Part shown: piece after piece, positions 1 to 10,493 of the stretch
How the letters are laid out: the number at the start of each line of letters is the position of its first letter
How positions within the stretch are numbered: the stretch's first letter is position 1
Position numbers and translations under genes: made by a program
Notes under the pieces: generated by a model
Seen by the model: the letters and a program-made list of their open reading frames with translations, nothing else
Databases searched by the model: none
Told to the model about the DNA's origin: nothing
From: Streptomyces sp. NBC_00464
GTDB taxonomy: Bacteria > Actinomycetota > Actinomycetes > Streptomycetales > Streptomycetaceae
Direction of reading: 5' to 3'
NCBI RefSeq assembly: GCF_036013915.1
Contig: NZ_CP107899.1
Span: 1,302,001-1,366,000 of the forward strand
DNA length: 64,000 nt

Positions 1-3
1 CTG

Positions 4-369
4 GTGGAGGAGAAGAGCGTGCAGTCTTCGGTGATCACCTGCTGGCATGCCGTACTCGACCGACTGCCCCGGCCGACATGGCAACCGTACGCGGAACGCT
101 GGCTCCATGCGTCGGTTGACGCCGGAGACAGAGGCGGCCTGCTTCTCGACATCCTCGTCGGCGCCGCCGACCGGTGCGAGGGCCGACGCGGTGCGGCTTT
201 TGCCGCGCTTTACGCGAGCGCCCGAGATGCCGAACGCACCGCGCCCGGCGGATCCTCGCGCGCCGCGCTCACCACCGACCTGCTGCTTCAGAGAATCAGC
301 TCAGCCCAGGGCCGCAGCCGGCCGATCACGCCGCCGCAGCCGGCATCACCCAGGGGGACCGAACAATGA
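4..369 (+). CDS. hypothetical protein, first gene of a three-gene cassette
   Basis: A 121-aa protein starting at GTG; the reading frame is open to the window edge, so the true start may lie outside. It is soluble-looking and helical, with an Ala/Arg-rich middle and a low-complexity Pro/Ser/Arg tail. I recognise no domain. Its TGA overlaps the ATG of the next gene (ATGA), which implies translational coupling. The three genes 4-1912 therefore look like one operon, possibly with further genes to the left. Confidence 0.6.
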   Translation: MEEKSVQSSVITCWHAVLDRLPRPTWQPYAERWLHASVDAGDRGGLLLDILVGAADRCEGRRGAAFAALYASARDAERTAPGGSSRAALTTDLLLQRISSAQGRSRPITPPQPASPRGTEQ

Positions 370-1448
370 CCACCGGACGCAAGACGACAACCGTCTTCCT
401 CACCATCCTGTGCGGTCTGGTGCTGACCATCCTCGGCCTGACGGAACAGTGGCCCACGTGGGCATGGCCGATCCTGGCGGCGCTCCTCCTGGCGGCCCCG
501 GCCACGGCCTTCAGAGTTGCCGCGCTGCGCCGTGGCTCGGTGCCGGTCGCCTTCGAGGAACACCTCACGGCGCCTCCCATCGAACGCATGGAACACCACG
601 TCAGCCGAGTGGCATTACCCAGTCGATGGGCCGACTACGACTTCCTGCTCTCCGCAACCGTTCGCTGGTACGCCGACGAAGGCTCAGGCCACGGCTGCCT
701 GCTGAATCCGGCGGGCCTCGCCGTCGACGCCGTACTGGAACGTGCCCGGGCAATCACCGAGCAGCGGGAGCCCGGTCGGGTCTCTCTCGTCCGGCACGAG
801 CTGAGCGGTGCGCTCAGCTCGCCGCTTCCCGACAGCACGGGTCGGCTGCAGGCCATGGCGGAGGACGTCCGGCTCACCCTGCACGAACACGACCAGGAAC
901 GCCTGGACAGCCTTGCCGGGGTGCGCAAGGACCAGGCGGTCTGGGAGCACCAGCGGAAGTACGAGCAGAGCAAGCGCAAGTACCTGGGCGAAGACGTACT
1001 CAAGGACACCGGCAGCGCCGTGGTCTGGTGGCTCGCCAAGAACGACGAACAGGTGGAGAGGACAGTGGAAGATCTCGGCCTGCTCGCCCGGCTCACATCC
1101 GCGGCCAACGACACCGACGTTCCCGAACGGCTGCAAAACCTCATCCCTCAGCCACGTGAGGAACAGGACGGCGAGGCGCCACCGGATCAACTGGTGGCCC
1201 TCCCCGACCGGGCACCGACGGCCGCGGACCACCTCGCGGACGCGCTGAACGCCCTCGGACTTGAGGACGGGGACACCCAGCGGAGGCTGCTGGCCAAACA
1301 GTTCGCGGACGCCATCAGGGACCAGGACCAGCATGAGACGGCTGACGATCTGGTGCACCGGTTCGACCCGCCGGCGGTCTTCACTCCGGACGACGGAGAG
1401 CCGACGGCCGGCACCGGCGGCGCGACCCCTCCGACACCCGGGGTCTGA
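366..1448 (+). CDS. hypothetical membrane-anchored protein
   Basis: A 360-aa protein. Two hydrophobic segments (about residues 8-26 and 32-48) form an N-terminal membrane hairpin, followed by a charged, mostly helical cytoplasmic region of about 290 residues. There is a lysine/glutamine-rich stretch around residues 195-210 and a Pro/Thr/Gly tail. No family recognised. The start overlaps the upstream stop (ATGA) and a third gene follows 17 bases downstream, so it is the middle gene of an operon. The layout would suit a membrane tether or adaptor, which is inference only. Confidence 0.75.
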   Translation: MTTGRKTTTVFLTILCGLVLTILGLTEQWPTWAWPILAALLLAAPATAFRVAALRRGSVPVAFEEHLTAPPIERMEHHVSRVALPSRWADYDFLLSATVRWYADEGSGHGCLLNPAGLAVDAVLERARAITEQREPGRVSLVRHELSGALSSPLPDSTGRLQAMAEDVRLTLHEHDQERLDSLAGVRKDQAVWEHQRKYEQSKRKYLGEDVLKDTGSAVVWWLAKNDEQVERTVEDLGLLARLTSAANDTDVPERLQNLIPQPREEQDGEAPPDQLVALPDRAPTAADHLADALNALGLEDGDTQRRLLAKQFADAIRDQDQHETADDLVHRFDPPAVFTPDDGEPTAGTGGATPPTPGV

Positions 1449-1465
1449 TCCTCAGGGAGGAAACA

Positions 1466-1912
1466 ATGGAAACCGAGTTCGCCGCTCTCGCCCTGTCGGG
1501 AGCAACCACATTGGTCTCGCTCATGGTCACCGACTCCTGGATCCAGGCGCGTGACCTGGTCGGACGACTCTTCTCACGTATCGGTGCAGGTGACGCCACG
1601 GTCGCCGGTCTGGATGCCGACAGGGCCCGACTGCTGGCCGGGGACGCCGACGACTCGCAAGCCACCCGTGAGATCACGGAGCGATGGCACGCCGGCCTGT
1701 ACCGGCTTCTCCAGACGGACTCCGCAACCATCGACGACCTGCATGACGTGCTGTCCTCCCTCCAACAGCTGGCCAGTACGCCTGCGGCCCGGCCGGTACC
1801 CGTACGGAACGCCATCAACGGCGGAGTTCAGCACGGTCCGGTGATCCAGTCGGGGCGGATCACCGGGCTCACCTTCCACGTCCAGGGCCCCGGCCTGCCC
1901 GCGCAGGACTGA
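1466..1912 (+). CDS. small helical protein with amyloid-like (RHIM/BASS-type) C-terminal tail
   Basis: A 148-aa protein with a clear RBS (ggagga) before ATG. It starts with a hydrophobic helix (about residues 4-24), followed by a predicted helical bundle to about residue 108. The Gly-rich tail (about 115-138) contains HGPVIQSGRITG. That hydrophobic-Gln-X-Gly core resembles the RHIM-like bacterial amyloid signalling (BASS) motifs described for actinobacterial NLR-associated proteins. A short membrane-active helical domain plus such a tail is the layout of HET-S/Bell-type effectors. The assignment to that class is inference from pattern; the function is unknown. It is the last gene of the cassette. 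Confidence 0.7.
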   Translation: METEFAALALSGATTLVSLMVTDSWIQARDLVGRLFSRIGAGDATVAGLDADRARLLAGDADDSQATREITERWHAGLYRLLQTDSATIDDLHDVLSSLQQLASTPAARPVPVRNAINGGVQHGPVIQSGRITGLTFHVQGPGLPAQD

Positions 1913-2053
1913 GACGATTTGGCAGTGGGTCCGCTGTCCAGCTCTCCACGTTCTTCGATGATCTCGCCCGCGAGACCCGAAGTTCCTGAATCGCCTGCAA
2001 CTCCTGCAACTCCTGCGACGCCCAACCCCGCACTGTCTGTGACTGGTTCGAAG

Positions 2054-2080
2054 CCCGCCTCGTTCGCTGCACGAGGCGGG
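2054..2080 (+). terminator. hairpin downstream of the three-gene cassette
   Basis: Ten-base arms (cccgcctcgt / acgaggcggg) around a 7-base loop, 140 bases after the stop at 1912. It is a plausible factor-independent terminator without a T-run, as is usual in Streptomyces. The remaining sequence from 1913 to about 2310 shows no supportable gene. Confidence 0.5.
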
Positions 2081-2309
2081 AAGAAACCCGCCGTGTTGAC
2101 CGCAGCCGACCGTATCGGCTTCACTGACGCCTCGCCGGGCGACTGCGGCTCCGCCGTTCCTGCAATCCGCCGGGTCGAGACCCGGAGCGCTGCACGTGAG
2201 CGGCTTCCCGAGGGCCGGGCCGAGCGGTGCGACGACCGCGGCGGCCGCGCTCGTGCCGGGCGGGCTCACCGTCGACGAGCGTGAGACAGCGGACGGGGCC
2301 GCCGCTCGC

Positions 2310-2880
2310 GTCCACCACGACGGCCTGCGCGTTGGGCCTGGGTCACGCCGACAGCGAGCAGGACACCGATGGGCCAGCGATGGACAGATAGACGGCGGCC
2401 CGGCCGCGCAGCCGGGACGGAAGGAGTTCCAGGAAGTAGGGGAACGTCACCGTGTAGATGCCGGCGAGCGCCAGCCCGGACACGAACCGCGTCACCATGA
2501 GCACGGTGAAGTTGGGCGAGAAGGCACTGGCCAGAGCGATGACTCCGTACGCGGCGAGCGACCACAGGCAGACCGAACGCCGCCCGATCCGGTCGGACAC
2601 CGGCCCCCACACCAGGCTGCCCGGGATCATGCCGAGCGCCACGGCGGACAGGGCCCAGCCGATCGCGGACTCGTCGATGCCGAAGGCGCCGCCGAGGTCC
2701 CCCGACACGTACACCAGGGCCAGCTGTTCCCATGACTCGATCACGAAGGCCATAAAAGGCGGCGGCGGCAAGGAGGTGCGCCCGCCCGAAGGGCATGCTC
2801 TCGAACCACGCGCCGACGGGGCGGTCCGCCTTGGCCACGGCGGGCATGGCGCCCCGGTCCGTGTCTCTCGTGGTGCTCAT
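2310..2880 (-). pseudogene. MFS transporter, frameshifted and truncated
   Basis: Reading from an ATG at 2880 on the minus strand, MFS-like sequence begins with a soluble head and helix 1. It then shifts frame at an A/T homopolymer (2754-2757) into sequence with the typical loop WGPVSDRIGRRS, and shifts again near 2368-2372 in the helix after LSIAGP. Only about 190 residues of a usual 400-450-residue transporter remain. Two single-base indels and the missing C-terminal half make it a pseudogene, unless the indels are sequencing errors. Confidence 0.75.
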
Positions 2881-3070
2881 CGGCTGTCCTTCCGGCCTGA
2901 CCAGGCTAAGGCCCCCGGGATGAGGGGTGGCGGCACCATAGACAGCGGCGGCTCTCGGTACACGTGCACGGCGCACACCCCTGACGGGCACAGGTCGTGC
3001 GCCGCGCACAGGGGCGATCGGATCGGATCCCGGCAGGTGGGTGCCGGTCCGCTCGCCGGTGGCGTGGCCG

Positions 3071-3223
3071 TCAGGCCGATGAGCCGCTGTCGACGACGAG
3101 ATCGCTGCCGACCACCGACCCGGCCGCGGACGTGGTGACGTAAAGCACGGCGGCCGCCACTTCACCGGCCTCCACGAGCCTGCCGAGCGGGTTCTCCTTC
3201 TTCACCTGCTCGGCCCGGTCGGC
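3071..3223 (-). pseudogene. SDR family oxidoreductase, C-terminal fragment
   Basis: Minus-strand translation gives about 50 residues typical of the end of a short-chain dehydrogenase: a KKENPLGRLVEAGEVAAAVL segment, then the VVGSDLVVDSG ending of the last strand, then TGA at 3073-3071. The rest is missing: the fragment stops exactly where the insertion element begins (CTAG at 3224). The matching N-terminal part is not found on the other side of the element, so the insertion was accompanied by a deletion or hit an already broken gene. Confidence 0.8.
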
Positions 3224-3227
3224 CTAG

Positions 3228-3246
3228 GGCGTTTCGTTGGGATCAT
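3228..3246 (+). repeat. left terminal inverted repeat of the IS
   Basis: This 19-base end pairs with 4920-4938 with two mismatches. It immediately follows CTAG. The first possible ATG of the passenger ORF (3245) lies at its inner edge. Confidence 0.8.
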
Positions 3247-3307
3247 GGGAGTTGCCAGTTGTGACGGTCTCGCGTGCTGTGTCAGTGCCGTGCCGTACGG
3301 TCCGGAT

Positions 3308-4042
3308 GTGATCTCGCGACCGACGGGTCAAGCTCAGGGCCCCTACGAAGCTGCGTTCCTGCCTCGGCTGCAGATAAGTCTGCGGAAAGCCGACGAGCCT
3401 GTGACGGAGCCGGTGTCCAAGTTCGGAGGGCAGCCCGTGTGGCTTGAGGCGCCGGCATGGCCAGTAGATCCACAGACCGGGGAGCCGCTGGTTTTCATCG
3501 GCCAGTTCCGAGTGCCGGGGGACGAGGTGCGTCTGGCGTACCTGTTCCTGGAGGAGGACGACCGGGTCATGGGCATGCATCCGACCTCCGGCGAGGCCGT
3601 CGTGCTCATACAGCCTGACGGCAGGGTGCCTTCGTTCGCAGTGATCGGGCCTCGCGGCACCCGAGGAAGATCACTGTGGCGTTGGGGTCACGACGAGACG
3701 GAGATCCCTGTCGAGTGGCTGGTCGACCTGGACCCTACGCCGCCCGAGACGGACGCGGCAGCGAATCACCACTCCGCGTGGTGGAGTTACATGCGGCACG
3801 AGGGCCCGGAAGTCGACCTGCCGTCCGGCGACGAGCCCGAAGACTTCCTGGGCGGCACGGCTGTACTGCCCAACGGCCATGCCTGGGGCCTCGACGACGA
3901 TTCCTGGCTGTTCCTCTGCCAGTTCGCCGACCGGGGCGAGGACGCGGAGGATCCCTTCTTTCTCAACTTTGGCTACGGCAGCGGATTTGTCTTCATCAGC
4001 TCCGACCACCGCGAAGGTCGCTTCCTGGCCGACTGCAGCTGA
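3308..4042 (+). CDS. YwqG/DUF1963-like protein carried inside the IS
   Basis: A 244-aa protein from GTG at 3308; an in-frame ATG at 3245 would give 265 aa but sits in the inverted repeat. The segment SKFGGQPVWLEAPAWPVD, followed by a hydrophobic FIGQFRV strand, is typical of YwqG/DUF1963-type proteins. A mid-region ETEIPVEWLVDL and the C-terminal YGSGFVFISSDH strand fit the same mainly beta fold. The family has no well-defined biochemical role and is often found next to polymorphic-toxin immunity genes. The gene lies wholly between the left repeat and the transposase, so it is an IS passenger. It ends 14 bases before the convergent transposase stop. Confidence 0.7.
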   Translation: MISRPTGQAQGPYEAAFLPRLQISLRKADEPVTEPVSKFGGQPVWLEAPAWPVDPQTGEPLVFIGQFRVPGDEVRLAYLFLEEDDRVMGMHPTSGEAVVLIQPDGRVPSFAVIGPRGTRGRSLWRWGHDETEIPVEWLVDLDPTPPETDAAANHHSAWWSYMRHEGPEVDLPSGDEPEDFLGGTAVLPNGHAWGLDDDSWLFLCQFADRGEDAEDPFFLNFGYGSGFVFISSDHREGRFLADCS

Positions 4043-4056
4043 CCAGTCCGGCACGG

Positions 4057-4901
4057 TCAATGGGCGGACCAGAGGAAGATGCCGGCGACGTGGAGTCCGG
4101 CCAGGTAGATGGTCGCGGTCTTCTCGTAGCGGGTGGCGATGCCGCGCCACTGCTTCAGGCGGTTGATGCACCGCTCGACGGTGTTGCGCTGCTTGTATGC
4201 CTCGCGGTCGAAGACGGGTGGCCGACCCCCGCGGCTGCCTCGACGCCGGCGGTGGCCGCGCTGGTCCGCAGGGACGGGGATCACCGCTCGGATGCCGCGC
4301 TTGCTCAGGTGATCGCGAATCGCGCGTGAGGAGTACGCCTTGTCGGCCAGGACCACATCCGGCCTGGTGCGAGGTCTGCCGCGCCGGCGCGGGACACGCA
4401 GGCGAGCCATCACCCTCGCGAAAGCGGGTGCGTCACCGGCCTGTCCGGCCGTGAGGACGAACGCCATCGGCAGGCAATTCCCGTCAGCAGCGAGGTGAAT
4501 CTTCGTGGTCAGCCCACCGCGAGACCGGCCGATGGAATGGTCATCTGGCTCGCCAACCGGGGCCCCTTTTTGCGAGCTCCGGCCGCATTCTGGTGAGCGC
4601 GCACGATCGTGGAGTCCACCGAGACGGCCCAGATCAGATTCTCTTCAGCATCGGCCTGGGCCAGCAGCGTGGTGAACACTCGCTCCCAGGTTCCGTCGGC
4701 GGCCCACTTCCGCAGACGGTTGTAGACACCCCGCCAGTTGCCGTACTTCTCCGGCAGATGGACCCACTGTGATCCGGTCTGGAACTTCCAGGCGATCGCA
4801 TCGATCACCTCTCGGTGATCCCGCCACCGTCCACCGCGCTTCGGTGCCCGGTCCGGGAGTAGCGGCTCGATCCGCACCCACTGCGCATCAGTCAATGGCA
4901 T
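4057..4901 (-). pseudogene. IS5-family transposase, split by a one-base deletion
   Basis: The minus-strand start MPLTDAQW is at 4901 (a TTG at 4928 inside the repeat is also possible). Part one (to a stop at 4509) holds the first catalytic Asp in AVSVDSTIVRAHQ. Part two, in the -1 frame, holds the second Asp in VVLADKAYSS and the Glu in NTVERCINRLKQWRGIATRY, ending with LHVAGIFLWSAH. Adding one base at the C4 run 4563-4566 (G4 on the coding strand) restores the family sequence GARKKGAPVGEPDDHSIGRS. All DDE residues are therefore present but in two frames. Related IS427-group elements sometimes use programmed -1 frameshifting at A/G runs, so activity cannot be excluded. Confidence 0.8.
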
Positions 4902-4919
4902 ACCCGGGCCAACGATCGG

Positions 4920-4938
4920 ATGATCCAAACGAAACGGC
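4920..4938 (-). repeat. right terminal inverted repeat of the IS
   Basis: This is the reverse-oriented partner of 3228-3246 (17 of 19 bases match), followed by the CTAG flank at 4939-4942. Confidence 0.8.
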
Positions 4939-4942
4939 CTAG

Positions 4943-6311
<1,369 letters not shown>

Positions 6312-6400
6312 TCCCACCGGGTCCGCAGCGACCCTCTCCTTCACCACGCGTCCGGCCGCGCCTTCGGCGTGGCCGGACCTCCGCCACCAGGAGGACCTCC

Positions 6401-7384
6401 ATGCATCTCCTTCCCCGCCGTCGCCCGACCGCCCTGGCCGCCGGGCTCGCTCTCGCCGCGACGGCCTCCCTGGGCCTGACCGCCACGACCGCCGCTCCCG
6501 CACAGGCCGCCGCCTGCAACGGCTACGTGGGCCTGACCTTCGACGACGGCCCGTCCAACGACCACACCCCCGCCCTGCTCAACGCCCTCAAGCAGAACGG
6601 CCTGCGGGCCACCATGTTCAACGAGGGGCAGTACGCCGCCTCCGCCCCGAGCCAGGTGCAGGCCGAGATCAATGCCGGCATGTGGGTCGGCAACCACAGC
6701 TACACACACCCGCATCTCATCCAGCAGAGCCAGGCCGAGATCGACTCGGAGGTCTCCCGGACCCAGCAGGCCATCGCCAACGCGGGCGGAGGCACGCCGA
6801 AGCTGTTCCGGCCGCCGTACGGAGAGACCAACTCCACCCTCAAGGCCGTCGAGGCCAAGTACGGACTGACGGAGGTGATCTGGGACGTCGACTCGCAGGA
6901 CTGGAACGGTGCCAGCAGCGACGCGATCGTGCAGGCCGTGGGACGACTCACCGACGGTCAGGTCATCCTGATGCACGAGTGGCCGGCCAACACCCTCGCC
7001 GCGATCCCGCGCATCGCTCAGTCGCTCGCATCCCGCGGCCTCTGCTCAGGCATGATCTCCCCGCAGACCGGACGAGCCGTCGCGCCCGACGGCAGCACCG
7101 GCGGAGGCGGGGGCACCGGTGGCTGCACCGCGACACTCTCCGCCGGACAGCAGTGGAGCGACCGCTACAACCTCAGCGTCTCCGTCACCGGCGCCGGCAA
7201 CTGGACCGTCACCATGAACGTCCCGGCCCCCGAGAAGATCCTCTCCACCTGGAACGTCAGCACCTCCTACCCCAGCGCCCAGGTCCTGACCGCGAAGCCC
7301 AACGGCAGTGGAAACACCTGGGGGGTGACGATTCAGACCAACGGATCCTGGACCTGGCCGACGGTCTCGTGCAGCACGGGCTGA
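6401..7384 (+). CDS. axeA: secreted acetyl-xylan esterase / polysaccharide deacetylase, CE4 with CBM2
   Basis: A 327-aa protein starting at ATG 6401 after a strong aggagg. The signal peptide ends near the AQA at residues 34-36. The CE4 deacetylase domain has every metal and catalytic motif: TFDDGPS (Asp48, Asp49), NHSYTHPHL (His99, His103), [16 protein letters not shown] and ILMHEW. A Gly/Thr linker then leads to a CBM2 about 79% identical to that of the upstream xylanase (68 of 86 residues by eye). CE4 members of this layout remove acetyl groups from xylan so that xylanase can act. It is probably co-transcribed with the xylanase gene. Confidence 0.92.
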   Translation: MHLLPRRRPTALAAGLALAATASLGLTATTAAPAQAAACNGYVGLTFDDGPSNDHTPALLNALKQNGLRATMFNEGQYAASAPSQVQAEINAGMWVGNHSYTHPHLIQQSQAEIDSEVSRTQQAIANAGGGTPKLFRPPYGETNSTLKAVEAKYGLTEVIWDVDSQDWNGASSDAIVQAVGRLTDGQVILMHEWPANTLAAIPRIAQSLASRGLCSGMISPQTGRAVAPDGSTGGGGGTGGCTATLSAGQQWSDRYNLSVSVTGAGNWTVTMNVPAPEKILSTWNVSTSYPSAQVLTAKPNGSGNTWGVTIQTNGSWTWPTVSCSTG

Positions 7385-7455
7385 CGACCTGCCGCACCAT
7401 GACCGGGTGGCTTCCACGGCTGAGCGGAGATGATCCGCCGCACCCGAGGGTAGGC

Positions 7456-7650
7456 GTGAACATCGTCGTGCAACGCGGTGCAATCGCCGCGGTGCACGTG
7501 CTCGGCCTCGCCGTGTGGTTCTCCATGTCGGCGGTGGTTCCCAGCCTCCGGACCGACTGGGAACTCACCGCCGGGGGCGCGGTACGGCTCACGGCCCCGG
7601 TACAGATCGGTTTCGTCGTCGGGGCCGCGGCCTCGGCCACTCTGATGTGT
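7456..7650 (+). pseudogene. MFS transporter, N-terminal fragment
   Basis: From GTG 7456 about 63 residues look like the first helix and loop of an MFS permease (AAVHVLGLAVWFSMSAVVPS, then PVQIGFVVGAAAS). The similarity ends near 7645 and the frame closes at 7680 after unrelated residues. The remaining roughly 350 residues are absent. A different gene fragment begins at the break, so this is a truncated remnant. Confidence 0.65.
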
Positions 7651-7712
7651 ACGCGCTCGGGGCGGTGCTGCCCTTCATGATGACGGGCCACTATCCGTAC
7701 CAGGCCGATCAC
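7645..7712 (+). pseudogene. Ser/Thr protein kinase fragment
   Basis: In another plus frame a short stretch reads SDVYALGAVLPFMMTGHYPY. This matches the kinase subdomain IX pattern (D-V-Y-[SA]-L-G ... T-G) of actinobacterial Ser/Thr kinases. Only about 25 residues remain between the MFS remnant and the convergent helicase remnant. The match is short, so confidence is limited. Confidence 0.4.
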
Positions 7713-10290
7713 GTACGTCTGGGGCGCGGAACCGAAGTGCCTGCGGCAGCCGGTGGAGGCGGTCCAACGCGAGGAGGTCCTGGCGGGCCTGAGGCACTCT
7801 CGCTGCCCGGGCGGCGCCAGAGGTCGATGTCCTTCTTCCATGCCTTGTTGCCGCCACCCGTAGGGCACCGGCTGTTGTAGCAGCGCCAGTACCAGTTCTC
7901 CTTCGCACCGCGCCCGATCTCGATGTCGTCCTGCCCGCACCGGGGGCACTTCGGCGGGCGGGCGAAGATCTCGGCATGCTCGTGAGTGAGGATCTTGCGG
8001 GCGAAGTAGGCGCCGCGCATCGTGACCATCACCTCGCGGGTCCAGCTCTGCGACAGGGCGTTGAGGCTGCCGAGCATCACGGTCCTCTCGTCCACGACCA
8101 CGATCTTCTGATGCATGACGTGCATCGGGACGATCGTATGGGCGACCGCACGCAGGTCCTCGACGAGAGACAGGTTCGCCGGCTTCTTCTGGAGCTGGTC
8201 ACTGGGGTCGCGGACGAAAACGGTCACCCGTACACCCCGGTCGACCGCCGCACGCAGCTCCGGAAGGATCATCCGGACGCGCCTGGCCACCCAGGGGGTC
8301 CACAGCCACAGGGATGTCCGCGCGCTTCTGATGGCGGCGACGAAGGACGCGTAGAACATCGTCTCGTCGTCGACATCACTGACCTCCACGTGCCGTGAGA
8401 GGACCTCCGCCAGACGGTCGCCGAACTCCCCGCGTGGCACGTGCAGCTCGGGCGGCGTGATCAGGGACTTGGCGGGGAGAACCCGCACTCCGGACGTGCC
8501 GATGAGGGCGTCCAGCTGTCCGAACGGGGAATCCGGCGCCTTCCGTGCCACCTCCCGGATGCGGCTGCCGCTCGCGATGACGTACACACGAGTCTGTACA
8601 CGGGTCATGGCCACGTTGAACAGCCTGACCCCGCTGCGCATCCAGTCGCTCGCCTCCGGTGCGCGCGATGCCTTCGCCATCCACAGCGGCCTGCTGTGTT
8701 CGCCCTCGACTGTGTCGAAGACGACGATGGGGAACTCCCTGCCCTGGAACCGGTGCGCGGTGCCGACCTCGGCGCTCGGACCACCATCCCGTTCGATGTC
8801 GCGAAGCGCCTCCAGCGTGGCCTCTGCCTGGTCTCCGTACGGGGTCACGACGCCCGTGGTCTCGCCGTCCCCGCCGTGCAGATCGATCAGGGCCCGGGAG
8901 ATGAGGGGGCCCGCGGGCCACCAGCCCTTGCTCGGGCCCGTGAGATGGACATGGGCGAGTTCGTGGAGCCCGTCGGTGTCGATGAGGACGATCTGCGGGT
9001 CCTCGGGGCTCCTGGAACTCGGCACGACGGGGCCGGCCTGGAGTACACCGCCGTAGGCCAGGCCGTTCACGAGGCCCATCACGGCACGGCCGAACCGGTT
9101 CTGGGTCACCAGAGTCGTACAGGCGGGGTGTGCGCGCTGCCGCCGGGTCGGTGATGCCGCAGTGCTGGAACACGTCAGGAACCAGCCAGCGCTGGATGTC
9201 AGGGCGCCTCTTGTCCTTCAGCGCTCGGGGAACGACCGGGCCCAGCTGCATGACGTCCCCGAGGAGCACGGCCGCCTGCTGGGCGTGGGAGACGGCGAGC
9301 AGGACCTCGGGCAGGGAGGCGGCGCCGACCTCGTCGATGAGGACCACGTCGTAGTGACCGGAGAAGACATGCCGGTTGGTACGGAAGCGGGCCAGGGTCG
9401 TGGCGACGAGGCGGGCGTTCTTGATGATCTCGCCCTGCGCGTCACGGGCGAGGCGCTCGTACTCCTGCTGGATCTGCTTGTACCGCTCCTCCAGCGGGCC
9501 CTTCCGAGCCGCTTCGGAGGCGACGATGGAACGCAGAACCTCGGCCTTCCCTTGCCGGGCGGGCCAGCCCTGTTCCTCGGCGGTGGCGATGAGCGTCTCG
9601 GCGAGGTGCGCGCGCCCGGCTTCGTCCTCGGCCGTGGCGAGAGCCGTACGAAGTTCGCCCAGCGACCGGGTCTGGGTGCGGTGGCGGGCGGCGGCGGCGC
9701 GCGCCGCCTTGTCACGTCGGTCGATCTCGGTGTCGGAGAAGGGGATCGCCCGAGTCATCTCCTCGGCCTGGACCGCGATCCGGGCCCGGCGGCGATCCGC
9801 GATGTCGCGGGCCTTGAGGGCATGGTCGTGCGCCTCCCGGAACTGGACTCCCGCCTCACCGCACGCGGCCTGGGCGCCGGTTCGCTCAGCTCGTGAACGC
9901 AGCTTGGCGAGCCCTGTCCGGTTCTCGAGCTCGCGCAGGGCGCGCTGCGTCTCGCGCAGCCGCTCTCTACTTTGAAGAGCCGCGGACTCGGCTGCCGTGG
10001 CGGCGTGTTCCACCCCGTCGGCCTCGTCGAGGAGGGCGTCGACCTGCTTCCAGAGGTGGCGGGAGTCCTCGGCGTCGTCCCGGTCCTTCAGCGCCCTGTT
10101 CAGGCCCTGCTCGGCCACCGCCAGGCTCTGGCCGACCTCCCGGGCGGCCTTCTTCAGTTCCGACACCCGTACATCGCGCGACGCCGCATCACCGAACGGC
10201 TCGGTCACCAAGGCCCTGGCCTCCGCATCGAACCGTACGAGGCCTGCCTCCAGCTCCAGCAGTCCCAGTCCTGGGCAACATGACCAACTG
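7709..10290 (-). pseudogene. SF1 helicase with phospholipase-D domain and zinc ribbon, N-truncated and frameshifted
   Basis: The remaining order on the minus strand is as follows. A long coiled coil (about 10,200-9,500) is followed by a helicase core with DExx motif VVLIDEVGAASLPEVLL and GDVMQLGPVVP. Next comes the C-terminal RecA lobe with VTPYGDQ, VGTAHRFQGREFPIVVFDT and FNVAMTR. A PLD/HKD motif MHQKIVVVDERTVMLGSLN follows, then a four-Cys ribbon (CPRCGQ...CYNSRCP). The Walker-A half is missing: sequence before about 10,290 is unrelated. The frame also breaks at a G4 run (9124-9127), where removing one base restores ARTPACTTLVTQNRFG. Intact relatives are large proteins found in genomic islands; a defence or DNA-processing role is likely for them. 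Confidence 0.8.
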
Positions 10291-10459
10291 ACCTGACCAC
10301 ACGTACAGGCAGCACGGCAGCTACTGCCTTCCCGTGCCCACAGCCTGTTCGGTCCGCAGCCTCGTGGCTGCAAGAGCGCCGACGGCACCGCCGAAAGGAA
10401 CACGGTCCTAGGCCATGAGGCCTCAGCTCGGCGAGGCGCGCCCGATGGCCGCCGGCTTT

Positions 10460-10493
10460 CCGGCCGGCGCCCTCAGCTGAGGGCGCCGGCCGG
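10460..10493. terminator. perfect 34-base palindrome
   Basis: A perfect inverted repeat centred on agct (two 17-base halves, very GC-rich) lies upstream of the decapitated helicase and downstream of nothing intact. It resembles a bidirectional terminator orphaned by deletion; a T-run is absent. From 10,494 to 10,927 I see no supportable gene. Confidence 0.5.

Larger units (their letters stand above)
3228..4938. mobile_element. IS5-family (IS427-like) insertion sequence with passenger gene
   Basis: The element has 19-base imperfect terminal inverted repeats (17/19 identical) at 3228-3246 and 4920-4938, each flanked by CTAG (3224-3227 and 4939-4942). CTAG is the four-base target duplication of this IS5 subgroup. 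The transposase lies on the minus strand at the right end. The left about 800 bases carry an unrelated plus-strand gene (3308-4042), so the 1.7-kb element is about twice the size of a plain member. It separates an SDR remnant from the xylanase promoter region. Confidence 0.8.

Noticed and set aside
2040..2075. Possible tRNA 3' part (ggttcgaagcc resembling a T-loop)
   Set aside because: No matching acceptor, D- or anticodon arms upstream. The sequence is better explained by the 2054-2080 hairpin.
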